Source: Ceratothoa steindachneri
Lineage: Eukaryota; Arthropoda; Malacostraca; Isopoda; Cymothoidae
Direction of reading: 5' to 3'
Assembly (NCBI GenBank): GCA_963969495.1
Contig: OZ018323.1
Location: 76,410,583-76,474,582, forward strand
DNA: 64,000 nucleotides
Shown here one piece after another: positions 25,802 through 39,089 of the stretch; the first letter of the stretch is position 1; each line of letters begins with the position of its first letter. The notes beneath the pieces were generated by a model. It had not been told where the DNA came from. It saw only the letters and a list, made by a program, of their open reading frames with translations, and searched no databases. The position numbers were made by a program, and so were the translations under genes.

Positions 25802-27098
25802 TACGAGGGGGAGTCAAAAAGTTTTGCGAATCGGTAGGGCAAAACAGAGGAAGGGGGATGGCTGTTTGTGAGGGTGTTAGCACAAGTTATGACAAGTCAG
25901 GACCTGCAGCCGCACGCTCCTGCCTCGTCTATTTAAGAAGCAGTAGCTGATCGCAGATCGTCAGTCACAAATCTTTCAACAATGGAGAAGGTTGAAAACT
26001 GCGCAGTGATCAAACTTTTGACCAAGGAAGGCAAGAATGCGAAAGAGATCCATTAACCCATGGTTGCAGTGTACACCGACACCACCCCTTCTTATGCAAC
26101 CATTGCTTGCTAGAATAGGGAGTTCCGCCATGGTCATGAGTCCCTTGAAGATGACGGGGGGGTCCAGGACACCCCTCAGACGTGACCAACGAGGACAATG
26201 TGTCCCGTGTGGAGAGGATGATCCTCGAAAATCGACGGGTGAAGGTCGAAGAAATCGAGCGACAACTTGAAATATCACATGGAAGTGTTATCAACATCAT
26301 CCACGACAATTTGGCCATGACCAAGGTCTCTGCCCGTTGGGTCCATAGAAACCTCACGAAACCTCAAACCCCATGAACGACTTCAACGTCGTCAAAGTCC
26401 GGAGGAGCTGCTCCTCATGTACAACCAAGACCCGGCGGGATTCAAGTCACGCATAGTGACAGGTGATGAAACGTGGGTCCATCACTGGGATCCCGAGATC
26501 AAGCTCGAAAGCATGGCGTGGAAGCACAGGCGCTCTCCGACCTCCATCAAGTTCCGGACCCAACCCTCAGCCGGTAAGATCATGGCCACCATCTTCTGGG
26601 ATTCTGAGGGAGCGTTGATGGTGGACTATAGGCCTCGTAGAAGGACCATTACGCCGAGGAACTGACTGGGTTGAAGAAGTGCATCCGCCAGAAGCGGCGC
26701 GGCAAGTTGGCACGCGGTGTCCTGCTCTTCCACGACAATGCCCTTGTCCACAAGGCCAGAGTTGCACAAGATGCCCTGCGCGAGTACGGATGCGAGGAGC
26801 TCAACCATCCCCCATACAGTCCAGATCTAGCCCCTAGTGACTACTTTTTATTCTGCCAGCTCAAGGCTGCACTGCGTAGACGCCGGTTTGGGGACGATGA
26901 AGATGTCCAGCTCGCCGTCCAGGAGTGGATTGAACAGCAGTCGGGAGATTTCTGGTTGTTGGGAATTCGAAGCCTCAGGGACAAGTGGCGCAAGTGCATT
27001 GAAGTCGAGGATAGTTATATTGAAAAATAATAAAACACTTTTCTTCATATCTCGTTTCCTTATATCCAAATTGCAAAACTTATTGACCGCCCCTCGTA
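25802..27098 (+). mobile_element. mariner DNA transposon, copy 1 (full length)
   Basis: The left end TACGAGGGGGAGTCAAAAAG plus TTTTGC matches the reverse complement of the right end (TACGAGGGGCGGTCAATAAG plus TTTTGC). These give about 26-bp terminal inverted repeats starting at TA on both sides. The 1297-bp length is standard for mariner. A second copy with the same ends lies at 38126-39089. Mariner inserts by cut-and-paste at TA. Confidence 0.92.
25982..27030 (+). pseudogene. mariner DD34D transposase, frameshifted
   Basis: Start ATG 25982 (MEKVENCAVIKLLTKEGKN) opens the paired HTH domain. Stops follow at the codon after AKEIH and in the segment near 26110, and there is a shift near 26180 into MTNEDNVSRVERMILENRR. 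The second HTH (VEEIERQLEISHGSVINII) precedes the catalytic core. Its first Asp is in VTGDETWVHHWDP (about 26460-26495) and its second is in LLFHDNALVHKA (about 26725). The third is in PYSPDLAPSDYFLF, with exactly 34 residues between the second and third Asp, so DD34D. The frame ends KCIEVEDSYIEK-stop at 27030. A further frameshift lies near 26650. All catalytic residues survive, but the frame does not. Confidence 0.92.
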
Positions 27099-28426
<1,328 letters not shown>

Positions 28427-28559
28427 TAAAGAAATTGAAATAATAAGGTGAAGTTCCAACCTTTAACGGATAAAATAGTTTATATTATTTTATTCCGCTT
28501 GCTATATCTCTCTCTCTATCTCCCTTCTTTCTTAATCTATTTATGATCATAGCTTGCTC

Positions 28560-28561
28560 GT

Positions 28562-28649
<88 letters not shown>
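28560..28649. repeat. (CA)n-(TA)n compound microsatellite
   Basis: (CA)n from about 28561 to 28578, then (TA)n to 28649. No terminal motif of a PLE was recognised on either side. Confidence 0.9.
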
Positions 28650-28651
<2 letters not shown>

Positions 28652-30231
28652 TCCCACCTTCTGAACGGGCGTCTTCTGGGTCTTTTTAGGCATAAAAAGT
28701 GTCCATTACAGATTTAAGGATTTCTTGCGACCACATTCTGTCGTTTCTTCCACCAATCCTTCTTTGGTGCTGCTAAATCCTGACGTGCGTCACTCGCTGC
28801 TTTTTCGATTCCTCCATCGAATATTTTGCAGTAGAAGAGCCATGGCGCTTCTGCCCTCAACCCCTAAAAATTTAAAGCCGAAGCCAACGAGGGCAGCTCT
28901 CCCCATAAGCAATGAGTCATCTGTAAAGAAAAAGAAAGTGAAATTATGTGCAAGATATTTATCCGCAGATCCTCCTATACAGAGTTGGGTCTGGAGGGCA
29001 CGCAATTATCCCCATGTAACCGGTAGCATGGTTTCTATGCTACGCTTGATAATTCTTAGCAGAGGATACTAATCGAAATGATGGGGATCAGTAGAAGTGA
29101 AAGGGGATGGGGATGCAGGAATGATAAATAACCCGTCACTTACCTGAGAAAAGAGGAAGGAGTTTACCCACCCACCCCCTTCAGCGGCCCCGACCAAAGA
29201 TGAGTGAACGAAAACTGGTCGGCGACTAGCTTGCAACATCAGCTGCCTGTTAAAGAGAAAGCGCACGTAAAGAAAATGGTGGAAAATGGTAAAGTGGAGG
29301 AGGTGGGTGAAAGGAAAATGCCCAGTTAGTTTCAATGTAGTTTCTGACTATCGGGAGCACTGAGGCAAAGAGTGGGTGCGACTCCAAGTACCAGGGGTAA
29401 TAGTCTACAAGGAGCTTTCATTCCCTTGCGGGTATCGCTTCTGAAGCTGCGGATAATACCCCTCTTCTCTTCAGCCTAGTTCTGTTATTTTGTTGATTCC
29501 CTCTACCATGCGCCCATCAAGAGACGCAAACCATTCTGTGTAAATAAATGTATTGCTCTAAAATTCGATCTTAATTGCTCTTCTTCTGCAACACAAATGA
29601 TTCTTATTTTCCACTTTAAAAAGCTCCTTTTATGTCCCACTGTGAGACTGACTCGGAATAATTATGTTTCTATTCACTCTATTTATGTTCCCATTGACTC
29701 TTATTCTTTTTCTATTGACTCATTCTATTCCCATTGACTCTAATTCTCCAGGGCTTCGAGGCCAATAATAGCCTCAATCAGCTAAACGAAATTAACTTAA
29801 ATATCTCCTATAAATTCTGATTCCCTTTTGACCCCACTCCAAAGTTCTGAAGCTCTCTTAAAAACTGATGTAAGCAGTTTAATTAAACTGGAACCCCTCT
29901 GCCTCACTCCTTTATTTTTAATTTTAGTGACCGATGTCGCATGAGAAAGGATGTGCCGATGTAGGTTTACTTAGTTCTTTCCTTCTGTGCAATAATTGCT
30001 GGTCATTTTGTAGATGGCCATAGGGTCAAAATTACCGATTTGGATCCACTCGAAGAACGGAAAAGATTCAAATTCGTAATTTTGCTCGTTAGAACGAACT
30101 TGGTCTTGGAGGATTTAAGCTTGCCCTTCCAGCCTGGTACATAAGGTTGTGGTTGATATCGGTCGTTTCTTTTAAACTTTACGTCTTTCCCTAGGCCTTT
30201 TTTTATACTCAATGAAGGTCAAATCAATAAG
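28650..30231. other. No gene that I can support
   Basis: A 115-codon plus-strand frame (28725-29072) and an overlapping minus-strand frame (28790-29005) exist. The latter has FTDDSLLMGRAALVGFGF, faintly like an RNase H start, but no further RNase H motif follows. Short repeats of CCCATTGACTCT occur near 29690-29745. Confidence 0.35.
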
Positions 30232-30749
30232 CAAAGGTGGGCATTCCGCAATTTAAGTCCGCGAATTGCTAATCCATTAATAGGGGACTAACAAAAAATG
30301 CGGAATAGCGTTAGCGGAAACTAAAACAATAGTGGATTTGCCGTTAGCGGAATGCTAAAATTATAGTCCGCTAACGCAAACTTTCAAAAACCGCAAGCAA
30401 TGAAATTTCTGGGAAATACAAGAATATTCTTGAAAGTATTGAGAAACTTTTAGATTATGGTGGCCAGACTTCCTGGATTTCACTTCCAGAAATCTGGCCA
30501 CCCTATTCTAGATCTGTTTGATGCGCAGGCGGTCTATCCACCTCGCAGGTTGCAGACTGCCGAGGTTACATGGTCGGGAATATTCTAGAGCTGTCTGTTG
30601 CGCAGCCGGCCTGTCCCGGCATCGTTCTTGGAAGACAGTTTACATTAACAAGCCGAGTATAAAGACGGATTCCTTGCAGCATCTGTATTTGATTTATTTT
30701 GATATTTTAACGGTTATTTAGATTTTAAAATGGAAAGATTTTTGATGCT

Positions 30750-30955
30750 GTCGCCTTGCTCAAGCCGGCCTAGCAGCGCCATTAGCCGGGGTGAGGAGGT
30801 TCCAAACCAGCTTGGGCTCTGACGTCGTCAGGTCCAAAAGCTCCTCCTTGACTGATGATAACTTTGAGAAGCTGGTGTTTGTCAATGGAAACATACACCT
30901 ATTGAAGGGGAAGTGGCTGTGCCAAAGGCAGAAGGAGGATGACAACAATGACTAA
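30750..30955 (+). pseudogene. hAT transposase C-terminal (dimerisation) relic
   Basis: One frame gives SSAISRGEE-VPNQLGL and, after a shift, DVVRSKSSSLTDDNFEKLVF followed by VNGNIHLLKGKW, ending at TAA 30953-30955. hAT transposases end with the pattern 'S.ps.R.FS.aG.....R..L...n.e.Lvfl..Nl.ll', which this follows in order and spacing. Upstream catalytic domains are absent. Confidence 0.55.
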
Positions 30956-31019
30956 TGACTGCAATGAGGATTCTGTATTTTGCAACTTTAAAAATTCTGT
31001 TTTATATTTAAAATATATA

Positions 31020-31448
31020 AAACCAGGCAATGGCTTCGCCACTTCCCCGTACGGGGGGGAGCTTGCGCTTCGCTACTAAGATTACAAGTTAAAATCTAAA
31101 AAAGAGCAGCCATGGTTAAATTTTTAAAAATTTTCTGAACTTCGCCAATTATAATAATTGTAAAAAGGAATTCTAAATTAAATTTCTCCCCTTTTAAAAT
31201 ATCACGTTGCTAAAATGCATATAGAGTTATAGAAGATATAAAAATAAATTTTCTGAAATTTATCATTTGTAATTCTTTGGGTTTTAAAAAAAGACAAAAT
31301 TTCGATCCTTATATTTATTTCTGAACTTCACCATTTTGTTTTTTGATATTATAAAAGAATTATTAGAAATAACTTTGATAAAAAAACATAAGTCATAACC
31401 AAACTAAGATGAAATTATTACTCACAAAAATCCCCTTCTCAAATTATA
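31020..31448 (+). repeat. Dispersed repeat X, copy 2
   Basis: Matches 22320-22690 at high identity over nearly its full length (for example GTAATTCTTTGGGTTTTAAA and GAACTTCACCATTTTGTTTT). It begins with a GC-rich hairpin-like segment, CCCCGTACGGGG, at 31046. It sits between the hAT coding relic and the hAT right end, which suggests a nested insertion. Confidence 0.7.
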
Positions 31449-31867
31449 GTTAGTAATGATGATGATGATGATGATATAGTTATTGTTGATAAATAAATAT
31501 ATAAATTGTAAGTTAATTTTATTGGAACTTTTTTTTAACTACCAATAAAGAGTTAACGGAATAAAAAATGGTTAGCGGACTGTTGCGAACTTCATTAATG
31601 GACAAAAAAAATTAGTGTTAGCATTACCGGATTTGCAATAGCGGACCGACGAAGCCAGAAAATTTGCGGAAGACCGCCTGCTAAAGTAGCACCAAAGGTT
31701 CTATGGAGCAGGTTATGGACCTCCGTAGGCTTAGAAGAAGAGGAAATAAAACAAAAATGCTTGTGCCTATTCGCGTGTTGGTGGGTTTGCGATAGACGGA
31801 GGTCAGAAATAAACCTTGTATTCTCACCTATATAGATTTAGAAGTCTCTCGAAGGCAAGGTTCATAT

Positions 31868-32118
<251 letters not shown>

Positions 32119-33049
32119 AAGTAGTGAGAATTGTAATATTTATATGGATGATAGAGAGGAGAGGGAACGCCCACAAAAAGTAAAAAAACAATCAACAAAA
32201 TGAATTAATATGAAATGGAAACCTTAGGAGGAGTGGAGATAAATACAAAATAAGATCACTAAATCAGGTAAATTCAAAAGACTAAAGGTTGACAAGAGGA
32301 TTAAAATACCGCCTAAGCAATTAGGGAGGAGGAAAATCTGAGCGAGAGATTGACCTTAGAGTTCAGGATTGAAAAATCCCACAGGAAAATGAAACACTAT
32401 ATTTTAGCAATATATTTTTTTAACAAGTTATTTCTAAAAAAATTTTTACACTTCGAAAACAGCTCACATGCTTTTTTTTTCATATATATGAAGCTTTTAT
32501 TAAAGTTCTTTTTAAGAGTTTAGAAAAAATAAATATGATTTTCGAATGTGTGGGAATTTTAAAACAAAAAGAATTACAAACCGTGAATTTCAGAAAATAT
32601 ATATGTAGTTGGAAGGAAAGTCCTGACTCACTTAGGAAGCAGAAAGAAAACAAAACATTTTACAGAGCAACACCAATATTTATTCTTCAAAATAAAGCTC
32701 ATCATTCTATACGATCTTCTTCCAGCGATCAGCAACTATCCAGATCTGTACTAGATACCACGTTGATGGTCAGCCGGAACGTGGTTGATTGTCAAGGGTA
32801 GGATCCCCGGAGTTGAAACGACTGTACCACATCGAGACTTTCCCTTGACTGACTGCGTATTCTCCTTCAGTATCGCAAATTTCATCCACGGCAACTCTTG
32901 TAGGAAGTTTTCACTTGTAACAATAGCGAATCAAAACTCTAATTCCACTTTAGTCCAAACTCATTTCTGTCAGTTGGGGCTGTCGTGGTAATCGTAATGT
33001 ATTTGTTGTTTTAAGGAAGCTGGTCTGATCCTATTAATTATGCAAGACA
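32119..33049. other. No recognisable gene
   Basis: AT-rich sequence with short motif-free frames (32535-32801, 32785-32991). Confidence 0.4.
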
Positions 33050-34570
33050 ACAATACTTCACTATTGGCTGAGTGGACTTTTTATTACTTTATTGTTGAGA
33101 GAGTGTCACAGCGTTTAATTCATTTTTAAGGAGAGAGCCCGTTAAGCACGTAAAGGATCTATTGAAACTCCAGAATTATCCCAAAATAAACATATATTTT
33201 AAATTTAACAGTTAGCTAGAAAAAAAACAGTAAAAATATTTATATTCACCTCATAAGTTAACCAAGGCTAAACAGGCTTGCAACTGGGCCTATTACAAAA
33301 TCTATTCATGACAAAAATAAAAAAATAGGCTCCACGTAAACAAACCAATTGCCGATTAGTTATTTTATCATGACCCTTTTAGATTAGCGTTAAACGTCAA
33401 ATTAAATTATACTCTTCTACTAGTAAATATGACGGGGTTCACGCACAATTGTTTCTACTTCAGTTAATTTGAGTACCGTAATAAACTCATACTAACGCAA
33501 TACGAATATAAATGGTCATTCTAACTTACATGACAGATAGGATCAGGGGTTGCCGGATGTCACTGGAGGGCTTTTCTCGCGCTTCGGAGTGTGGGAGCGG
33601 CCGATGGTAGATTTTCTTCGAGATAGGATAGAGGTAAGGGAATCTGATGTCTGATTCTTCGGTCTTAAGATCGCAATTTGAGAGTCACTCGAAGGTGACT
33701 GGTTCTTCTATTATCTTACTTGCGAAATTCCTGTTTGGCACTAGGAATATTGGTCCTGCTAAACTTCTTACTAAGCCTGCGCAGGACGCTTCGGGCTGGC
33801 ACCGAAATAATCTTTTCTCTCTTGCTGCTGAAATTCCTGGTTTGGCACTAGAAATGGTAATCCCGTCAGACTTCTTCTAAGTCTGTACCGGATGGTTCAG
33901 TCTGGTACCGATACAAAACTTGACGTATTCAGTTAATTCGACACTGGGTGAATGATCGATATTCTTGAACTAATCCTTTATCGTCTCTACTCGAAATAAT
34001 CTTGGTTATATCGAAATGGGCGAAGGACCGATCTTCTCGAACTGGTCTACTATCGTCTCTCACCAAATAATCTTTTCTCTTACCTTCAGGGGCTTATTTA
34101 TAGGCTGGCGACCGCCCCACCTAAGGGGGAAGGGGCGAGGCCGCAGAGGAGAGAGCGAGGGGTGAGGCCGCATCGGGGAGAGCGATAGGTGAGGAGGTTG
34201 GCACCGCAGTGCCGAAATCAGCTTTTTAATTAGAAACACCACCAACCGTAACCATCCTTGGTGTTCCTTTTAACTGGCACCGCTTTTTGGTAATTTAACC
34301 ACGGGCCTACGGATCTCGTAGGTAATTGGATATTTTGAGCGCTGTTTAAGGGCCTTTGGTGTTCACCTTAACACAGATGGCTGCTCCAACCACCAATGCG
34401 GCGGGGAGATAAAACAAGGTAGGCAGTTAGACGGTTATTCGCCGGCTAACCTTCCTACGACTCTCCACATGTGGCTCGATTCTCTTGCTTTCTCCGCCAG
34501 GTGGGGGGGACTTTAATGTATACGTCCGCCTGGACCTCCGGGAGGCTTTATGTTGTAATTCCTCTACAGG
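33050..34570 (-). repeat. 1.5-kb dispersed LTR-like repeat, copy B
   Basis: Second copy of the element at 2825-4345. It keeps the ATTGGCTGAGTGGACT block (33062), CCACGTAAACAAACCAATTG (33333), the minus-strand TATAAATAAG box (about 34091-34100), and TAATTCCTCTACA at the right end (34556-34568). The interior has a local duplication of the segment around AATTCCTG-TTTGGCACTAG (33728 and 33832). It shows no coding sequence. Confidence 0.6.
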
Positions 34571-34631
34571 GGCTTTGCACAAAGAGAAATAAACTGCGCA
34601 GAGCAAAAATAACAGCAGCGTACGGAGGCTG

Positions 34632-34965
34632 GTAGTCGAATGAGTAAGTTTAATTTAACCTAATGTAGTCGAATGAGTAAGGATAACCTAACCTAATGTA
34701 GTTGAATGAGTAAGGCTAACCTAACCTAATGTAGTCGAATGGGTAAGGCTAACCTAATCTAATGTGCTCGAATGAGTAAGGCTAGCACTAACCTAATGTG
34801 CTTGAATGAGTAGGGCAACTTAACCTAATGTGGTCAAATGAGTAAGGCTAACCTAACTAATGAATTCGAATGAGTAAGGCTAACCTAACCTAATGTGGTC
34901 AAATGAGTAAGGCTAACCTAACCTTATGTGGTCAAATGAGTAAGGCTAACCTAATCTAATGTTGG
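34632..34965 (+). repeat. ~33-bp minisatellite containing CCTAACCTAA
   Basis: About ten units of the type GTAGTCGAATGAGTAAGGCT followed by AACCTAACCTAAT. Unit length varies because one or other CCTAA is lost. CCTAA is the complement of TTAGG, the canonical arthropod telomere pentamer, and complete units carry it twice in tandem. The array is 30 kb from either window edge, so this is not an obvious chromosome end. Confidence 0.9.
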
Positions 34966-36399
34966 TGTTGCTCCATAACATTTTGCTGTTTTCTTTCCGC
35001 TTTCTAAATAAATCAGAACTTTATTGCCAACCTAATATTAAAATATAGGCATGGCTGTTTGTTTGAGGGGGGGAGGTCGTATATAAAAGGAAATTTAGAT
35101 GGAGGGAAAAATAGCTCTGAGGATGTTTTTTCTGTATATCAAAAGAATTCCTATAAAAGTTTTCTCTTGTGTTTAGACCTATAAAACAAGAATGGATCTG
35201 AAAAAATCTAGATCAAGAGTAAAATATTAGGAGATATATAATGCAGACATTTTATTTTTTTAGACCCAAACCCCTTGCTCGAACCAGATACAAACAGTTA
35301 GTAAAACTACCTCCAAACAACCAAAAGAACATATAGTATTTATTTCACAATCTCCACCAACAATGAGCATACAGATGTATAAAAACTCTTATTAACAAGT
35401 AACCTCATCAACTCGCCTACAACACACAGGTAGCTCTGAGGAGTATTTAATGCCCTCATGATTCTCCAGTGCTCATAAATGCCATCTACCCAGACTGAAG
35501 GAAACATTATCCTCGCCCGTTTTGAAGCTTTCCTGACTGGCGACACCTGAAATCAACTCCCAAGATTGCCCTGCATCAAACGTCACAACCTCGCCTTTTA
35601 AGAGGGTCGCTTTTCTTAACAAATCCCCGCCTAAGACAAGGGGAGAAAACTCCTACTGATGCGAAAACGCAACATTCCATTAAGCATTGCCTACAAGTTA
35701 CTTTTCTCACGCAAAAAGTTGCTCTTATATTTTTTTCTAATTCGTTCAACATTTCTGCTTTTAAGTTCCCCTCCTCCTCCTTTTTTAACACCATATATTA
35801 TAATATTTCTCAACTATTTCTGCTATCACGCCATATCATTGATAAAGCCCCCTCAAGCGCCAGGAGACAATAATTGAGGACACGTTGTAGATAAGGACGG
35901 ACATTTATCGTTAACAACTCTATGGAAATATACGTCCAGGAGAATTATAGATGTCTAATTGCGATCCAGCATGTACATGTCCCTTTACTGCACAACCACA
36001 CAGTAAAAAGAGGAACGAATTGCTCAAATTATAGCTGGTGGGTCATTGTTTTGCCTCAAAGTAATTACGAAATGAAGGGAAATCGTAGGACCGTTGGTTG
36101 AGGAGGGGGGAGGGGACCGCTCATCTCTAGAATGAACACGAAACGACGAATAACCCACTAGCCCCAGCTGAGGAAGCCGGCACGCATTCGTTCGTGGTTT
36201 TCGTACGTGATTTCGTGCGGAACGATCAGAATATACTGCGTCTTCGGCATGTAAGGGGAGAGCCAATTTCTGCCCCTACGCATAAAACTCGTTCTAACGC
36301 TGCTTCCACTCAGATTCACCTGACGATGAGTGGCTCACCGGGAAACTACAATCGATACTACTTTAAATAGGAAGTCTGTCTATATACGATGTCTACGGA
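34966..36399. other. No recognisable gene
   Basis: Motif-free frames on both strands, for example 35576-35877. No repeat of another part of the window seen. Confidence 0.4.
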
Positions 36400-36690
36400 C
36401 GGTACTTACATAAGGGATTTATATAGGGTGTCATCGTGTTTTTTTGCATTTTAGTGTTCACATATGCCATTTATAAAGTATGGCATAAACATTGGGCAAT
36501 CTTTACATACGGCCTTTATAGAAGGTTGGTTACATAGGACCGTTTCAAATGGCTTTTTCAAAGGAGTGTACATAGGTTTTTCAAATAGGATGCTTAGACA
36601 AGTCGCTTGCACAGGGTACTTGCTTATTTATACAGGGCATTCACATATGGATGTTTATGCCGGGTGCTTTACATGGATGAATAGAAGTTA
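36400..36690 (+). repeat. Very degenerate tandem repeat
   Basis: Variants of 'TTTATATAGGGTGTT' and 'TTCACATA(T/G)GG' recur every 25-35 bases (36418, 36457, 36505, 36565, 36605, 36645). No two units are identical, so this is a weak call. Confidence 0.35.
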
Positions 36691-36714
36691 ATTTTACGCT
36701 GTAGGAAGCAAATG

Positions 36715-36990
36715 CGACGGACTAAATAGGTTTTAAATGCAACCAGGGAGAAAGGAGAAAAGATTAACGCCTATGCCTCATCAACGAAAGAGGCTTCCGT
36801 AAGAGCTCCCGTGATAAATGTTATATTTTAAGAGGCTTTAAATAGGTTTTAAGACACGGGAGAGAGGGAAAAGATTACAACCTAGGCATTACTACAGAGT
36901 TTTTCCTACGAATCCGCGTTATTTTAAGGTGCTTTAAATAGGTTTAAGGAGAACGGGGAAAAGATTAAAACCTTTGCATAGGATTTCCAG
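36715..36990 (+). repeat. ~120-bp repeat family Y, cluster 1
   Basis: Two to three diverged units built from TTTTAAGAGGCTTTAAATAG, then a G/A-rich segment, AAAGATTAAAACCTATGCAT and a segment like AGGCTTCCGTA. Related units occur at 43365-43600 and 44640-44885, so the family is both tandem and dispersed. Confidence 0.6.
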
Positions 36991-37332
36991 ATGTTCTCTA
37001 TTTCAAAGGATAGATTCTCTTTGTCCATTTTTGAAGTGTCAGAGGACTGCATATGTTATTTATTTCCATTTTCACGTTTATTTAAAAATTTGAAGGTCGA
37101 GTTTTACAATAAAAAAGTGTGACAATTTTTAGCAGCAATCTGGCAACACCAGTCAACATTCAGCTGTTAGTGTCAGTCAGTATGTCGCGGCGCAAATTCC
37201 TAATATAACGCTCGTTTAAATTTTCTCTACCTAAACAACGTGCCCGAGGTTCTTAGTTTGGGCATAAGCTATAGGTTTCAAAGCAATTATTCTTCCTGAG
37301 TACTAGGTAGATGACATGCGACACCAGTAAAG
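36991..37332. other. No recognisable gene
   Basis: No motif, repeat or structured element seen. Confidence 0.35.
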
Positions 37333-37880
37333 GGGAGCTTGAAGAGATGTTAGAGAATTAGAGACTGGCTCTAGAGGATAGACGATTAAAAATTAGTAGG
37401 AAAAAGCCTGAATACTTGAGTGTTTGTGATGAAGTAAAAGTGAAGATACAGGGAGAAGAGATAAAGGGAGTGGATAAATTCAGTTGGGTTGGAAAAATTG
37501 GAAAAAGATGTCTGGCATAAAGTGCGACAAAATAATAAATATGAAGGTTAAAAGAAAGGTTGATAAAATGGTAGTAAGGCAAGCTATGGTATATGGAGCA
37601 TGAAGAAGACGCAAGAAAGGAGGCTGGATGTAGGAGAGATTAAGTGCTTAGGTGAATGTTTGGGGTCACAAAGCTGGCTAAGACGAAAAAATCAGAGATA
37701 GAGTGAAGGTGTGAAAAGTCCCAGTGGTAGGTATGGGCATGTCATCAGAAGAGACGAAAGGGATGTTGGGAGGAGAGTGGTGGGAATGGAGGTGAGTTGG
37801 GGAAGAGGGAGAGAGAGACGGATGGATAGTATAAGGTCTGAATGGAGATGACTGGCCAGAAATGCCGCTTCCTCATAGGA
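37333..37880 (+). pseudogene. RTE-group LINE reverse transcriptase, C-terminal relic
   Basis: The plus-strand frame reads LALEDRRLKISRKKPEYLSV, VKVKIQGEEIKGVDKFSWVG and, after shifts, VLR..FGVTKLAK and HVIRRDERDVGRRVVGMEV-like segments. This is the order found after the catalytic box in RTE/BovB-group reverse transcriptases ('LE.WR.aLE.rGLkiSrkKTEyL', 'v..FkYLGS', 'mlRwm.Gvtr', 'RWyGHv.RR'). Multiple stops and shifts are present. No N-terminal part or 3' end was identified. Confidence 0.6.
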
Positions 37881-38125
37881 GCGTGTCAAGGTGAAGAGGA
37901 AGAATACCAGGTAAGGAGCCCCATAGATACCTATCTACTGGTATCCCAAATAAATATTACAAGATTTAGTTATGCAAAATCTTCGCAAATTAGTATTTTT
38001 AAATTCTATTACCATATCACTATATTACCATACTATACTACCACATTGCAATAATCGTGCAGGTATCGAAAAAATACTTTCTAACTTTGAGATTAATTAA
38101 TGGTTTTGTTTAATATTTTCATATA

Positions 38126-39089
38126 TACGAGGGGCGGTCAATCAGTTTTGCGAATCGGTAGGGCAAAACAGAGGAAGGGGGATGGCTGTTTGTGGGGGTG
38201 TTAGGACAAGTTATGACAACTCAGGACCTGCAGCCGCACGCTCCTGCCTCGTCTATTTAAGAAGCAGTAGCTGATCGCAGATCGTCAGTCACAAATTTTT
38301 CAACAATGGAGAAGGTTGAGCCCCGCGCAGTGGTCAAATTTCTGACCAAGGAAGGCAAGAATGTAAAAGAGATCCATGAACGCATGATTGCAGTGTACAC
38401 CGACACCGCCCCTTCCTATGCAACCATTGCTCGCTGGAATAGGGAGTTCCGCCATGGTCGTGAGCCTCTTGAAGATGACGGGGGGAGGGGGGTCCAGGAC
38501 GCCCGTCAGACGTGACCAACGAGGACAATGTGGCCTGTGTGGAGAGGATGATCCTCGAAAATCGACGGGTGAATGTCGAAGAAATCGAGCAACAACTTGG
38601 AATATTACATGGAAGTGTTATCAACATCATCCACGACAATTTGGCTATGACCAAGGTCTCTGCCCGTTGGGTCCATAGAAACCTCACGAAACCTCACACC
38701 CCATGATAGACTTTAACGTCGTCAAAGTTTGGAGGAGCTGCTGCTCCTCTACAACCAAGACCCGGCAGGATTCGAATCACGCATAGTGACAGGTGATGAA
38801 ACGTGGGTCCATCACTGGGATCCCCTAGAGACTACTTTTTCTTCCTCCAGCTCAAGGCTGCACTGCGTGGACGCCGGTTTGGGGACGATGAAGATGTCCA
38901 GCTCGCCGTCCAGGAGTGGATTGAACAGAAGTCGGGAGATTTCTGGTGGTCGGGAATTCGAAGCCTCAGGAACAAGTGGCGCAAGTGCATTGAAGTCGAG
39001 AGTAGTTATATTGAAAAATAATAAAACACTTTTCCTCATATCTCGTTTCCTTATATCCAAATTGCAAACTTTATTGACCGCCCCTCGTA
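38126..39089 (+). mobile_element. mariner DNA transposon, copy 2, internally deleted
   Basis: The same terminal inverted repeats as copy 1 (TACGAGGGGCGGTCAATCAG at the left, the complement at 39065-39089) are bordered by TA. It is 964 bp long against 1297 bp. Outside the deletion the two copies are very similar over hundreds of bases. The missing segment corresponds to about 26495-26833 of copy 1 and the junction carries a CCC microhomology. Confidence 0.92.
38306..39021 (+). pseudogene. mariner transposase with catalytic-core deletion
   Basis: The N-terminus is better preserved than in copy 1 (MEKVEPRAVVKFLTKEGKN, then KEIHERMIAVYTDTAPSYAT). A shift follows near 38510 into MTNEDNVACVERMILENRR. 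VTGDETWVHHWDP is present, but the next codons jump directly to DYFFFLQLKAALRGRRFGDD, so the second catalytic Asp (HDNA) and most of the DD34D spacer are gone. The C-terminus KCIEVESSYIEK is intact. It cannot encode an active enzyme, but with its ends intact it could still be moved by one supplied in trans. Confidence 0.92.

Larger units (their letters stand above)
30232..31692 (+). mobile_element. hAT-like DNA transposon, degenerate
   Basis: The left end CAAAGGTGGGCATTCCGCAA resembles the hAT terminal pattern. The right end, in reverse complement, reads AGCAGGCGGTCTTCCGCAAA, matching over the TTCCGCAA core. Both subterminal regions are dense in GTTAGCGGA / TCCGCTAAC variants (30309-30380 and 31550-31650), the type of subterminal repeat that hAT transposases bind. 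A hAT C-terminal coding relic lies inside. Repeat X (31020-31448) is nested within it. The target-site duplication is not visible, so the exact borders are uncertain. Confidence 0.55.

Noticed and set aside
28725..29072. 115-codon frame and its antisense frame with FTDDSLLMGRAALVGFGF as an RNase H gene
   Set aside because: Only the first motif is faintly similar; the later acidic and His motifs are absent.
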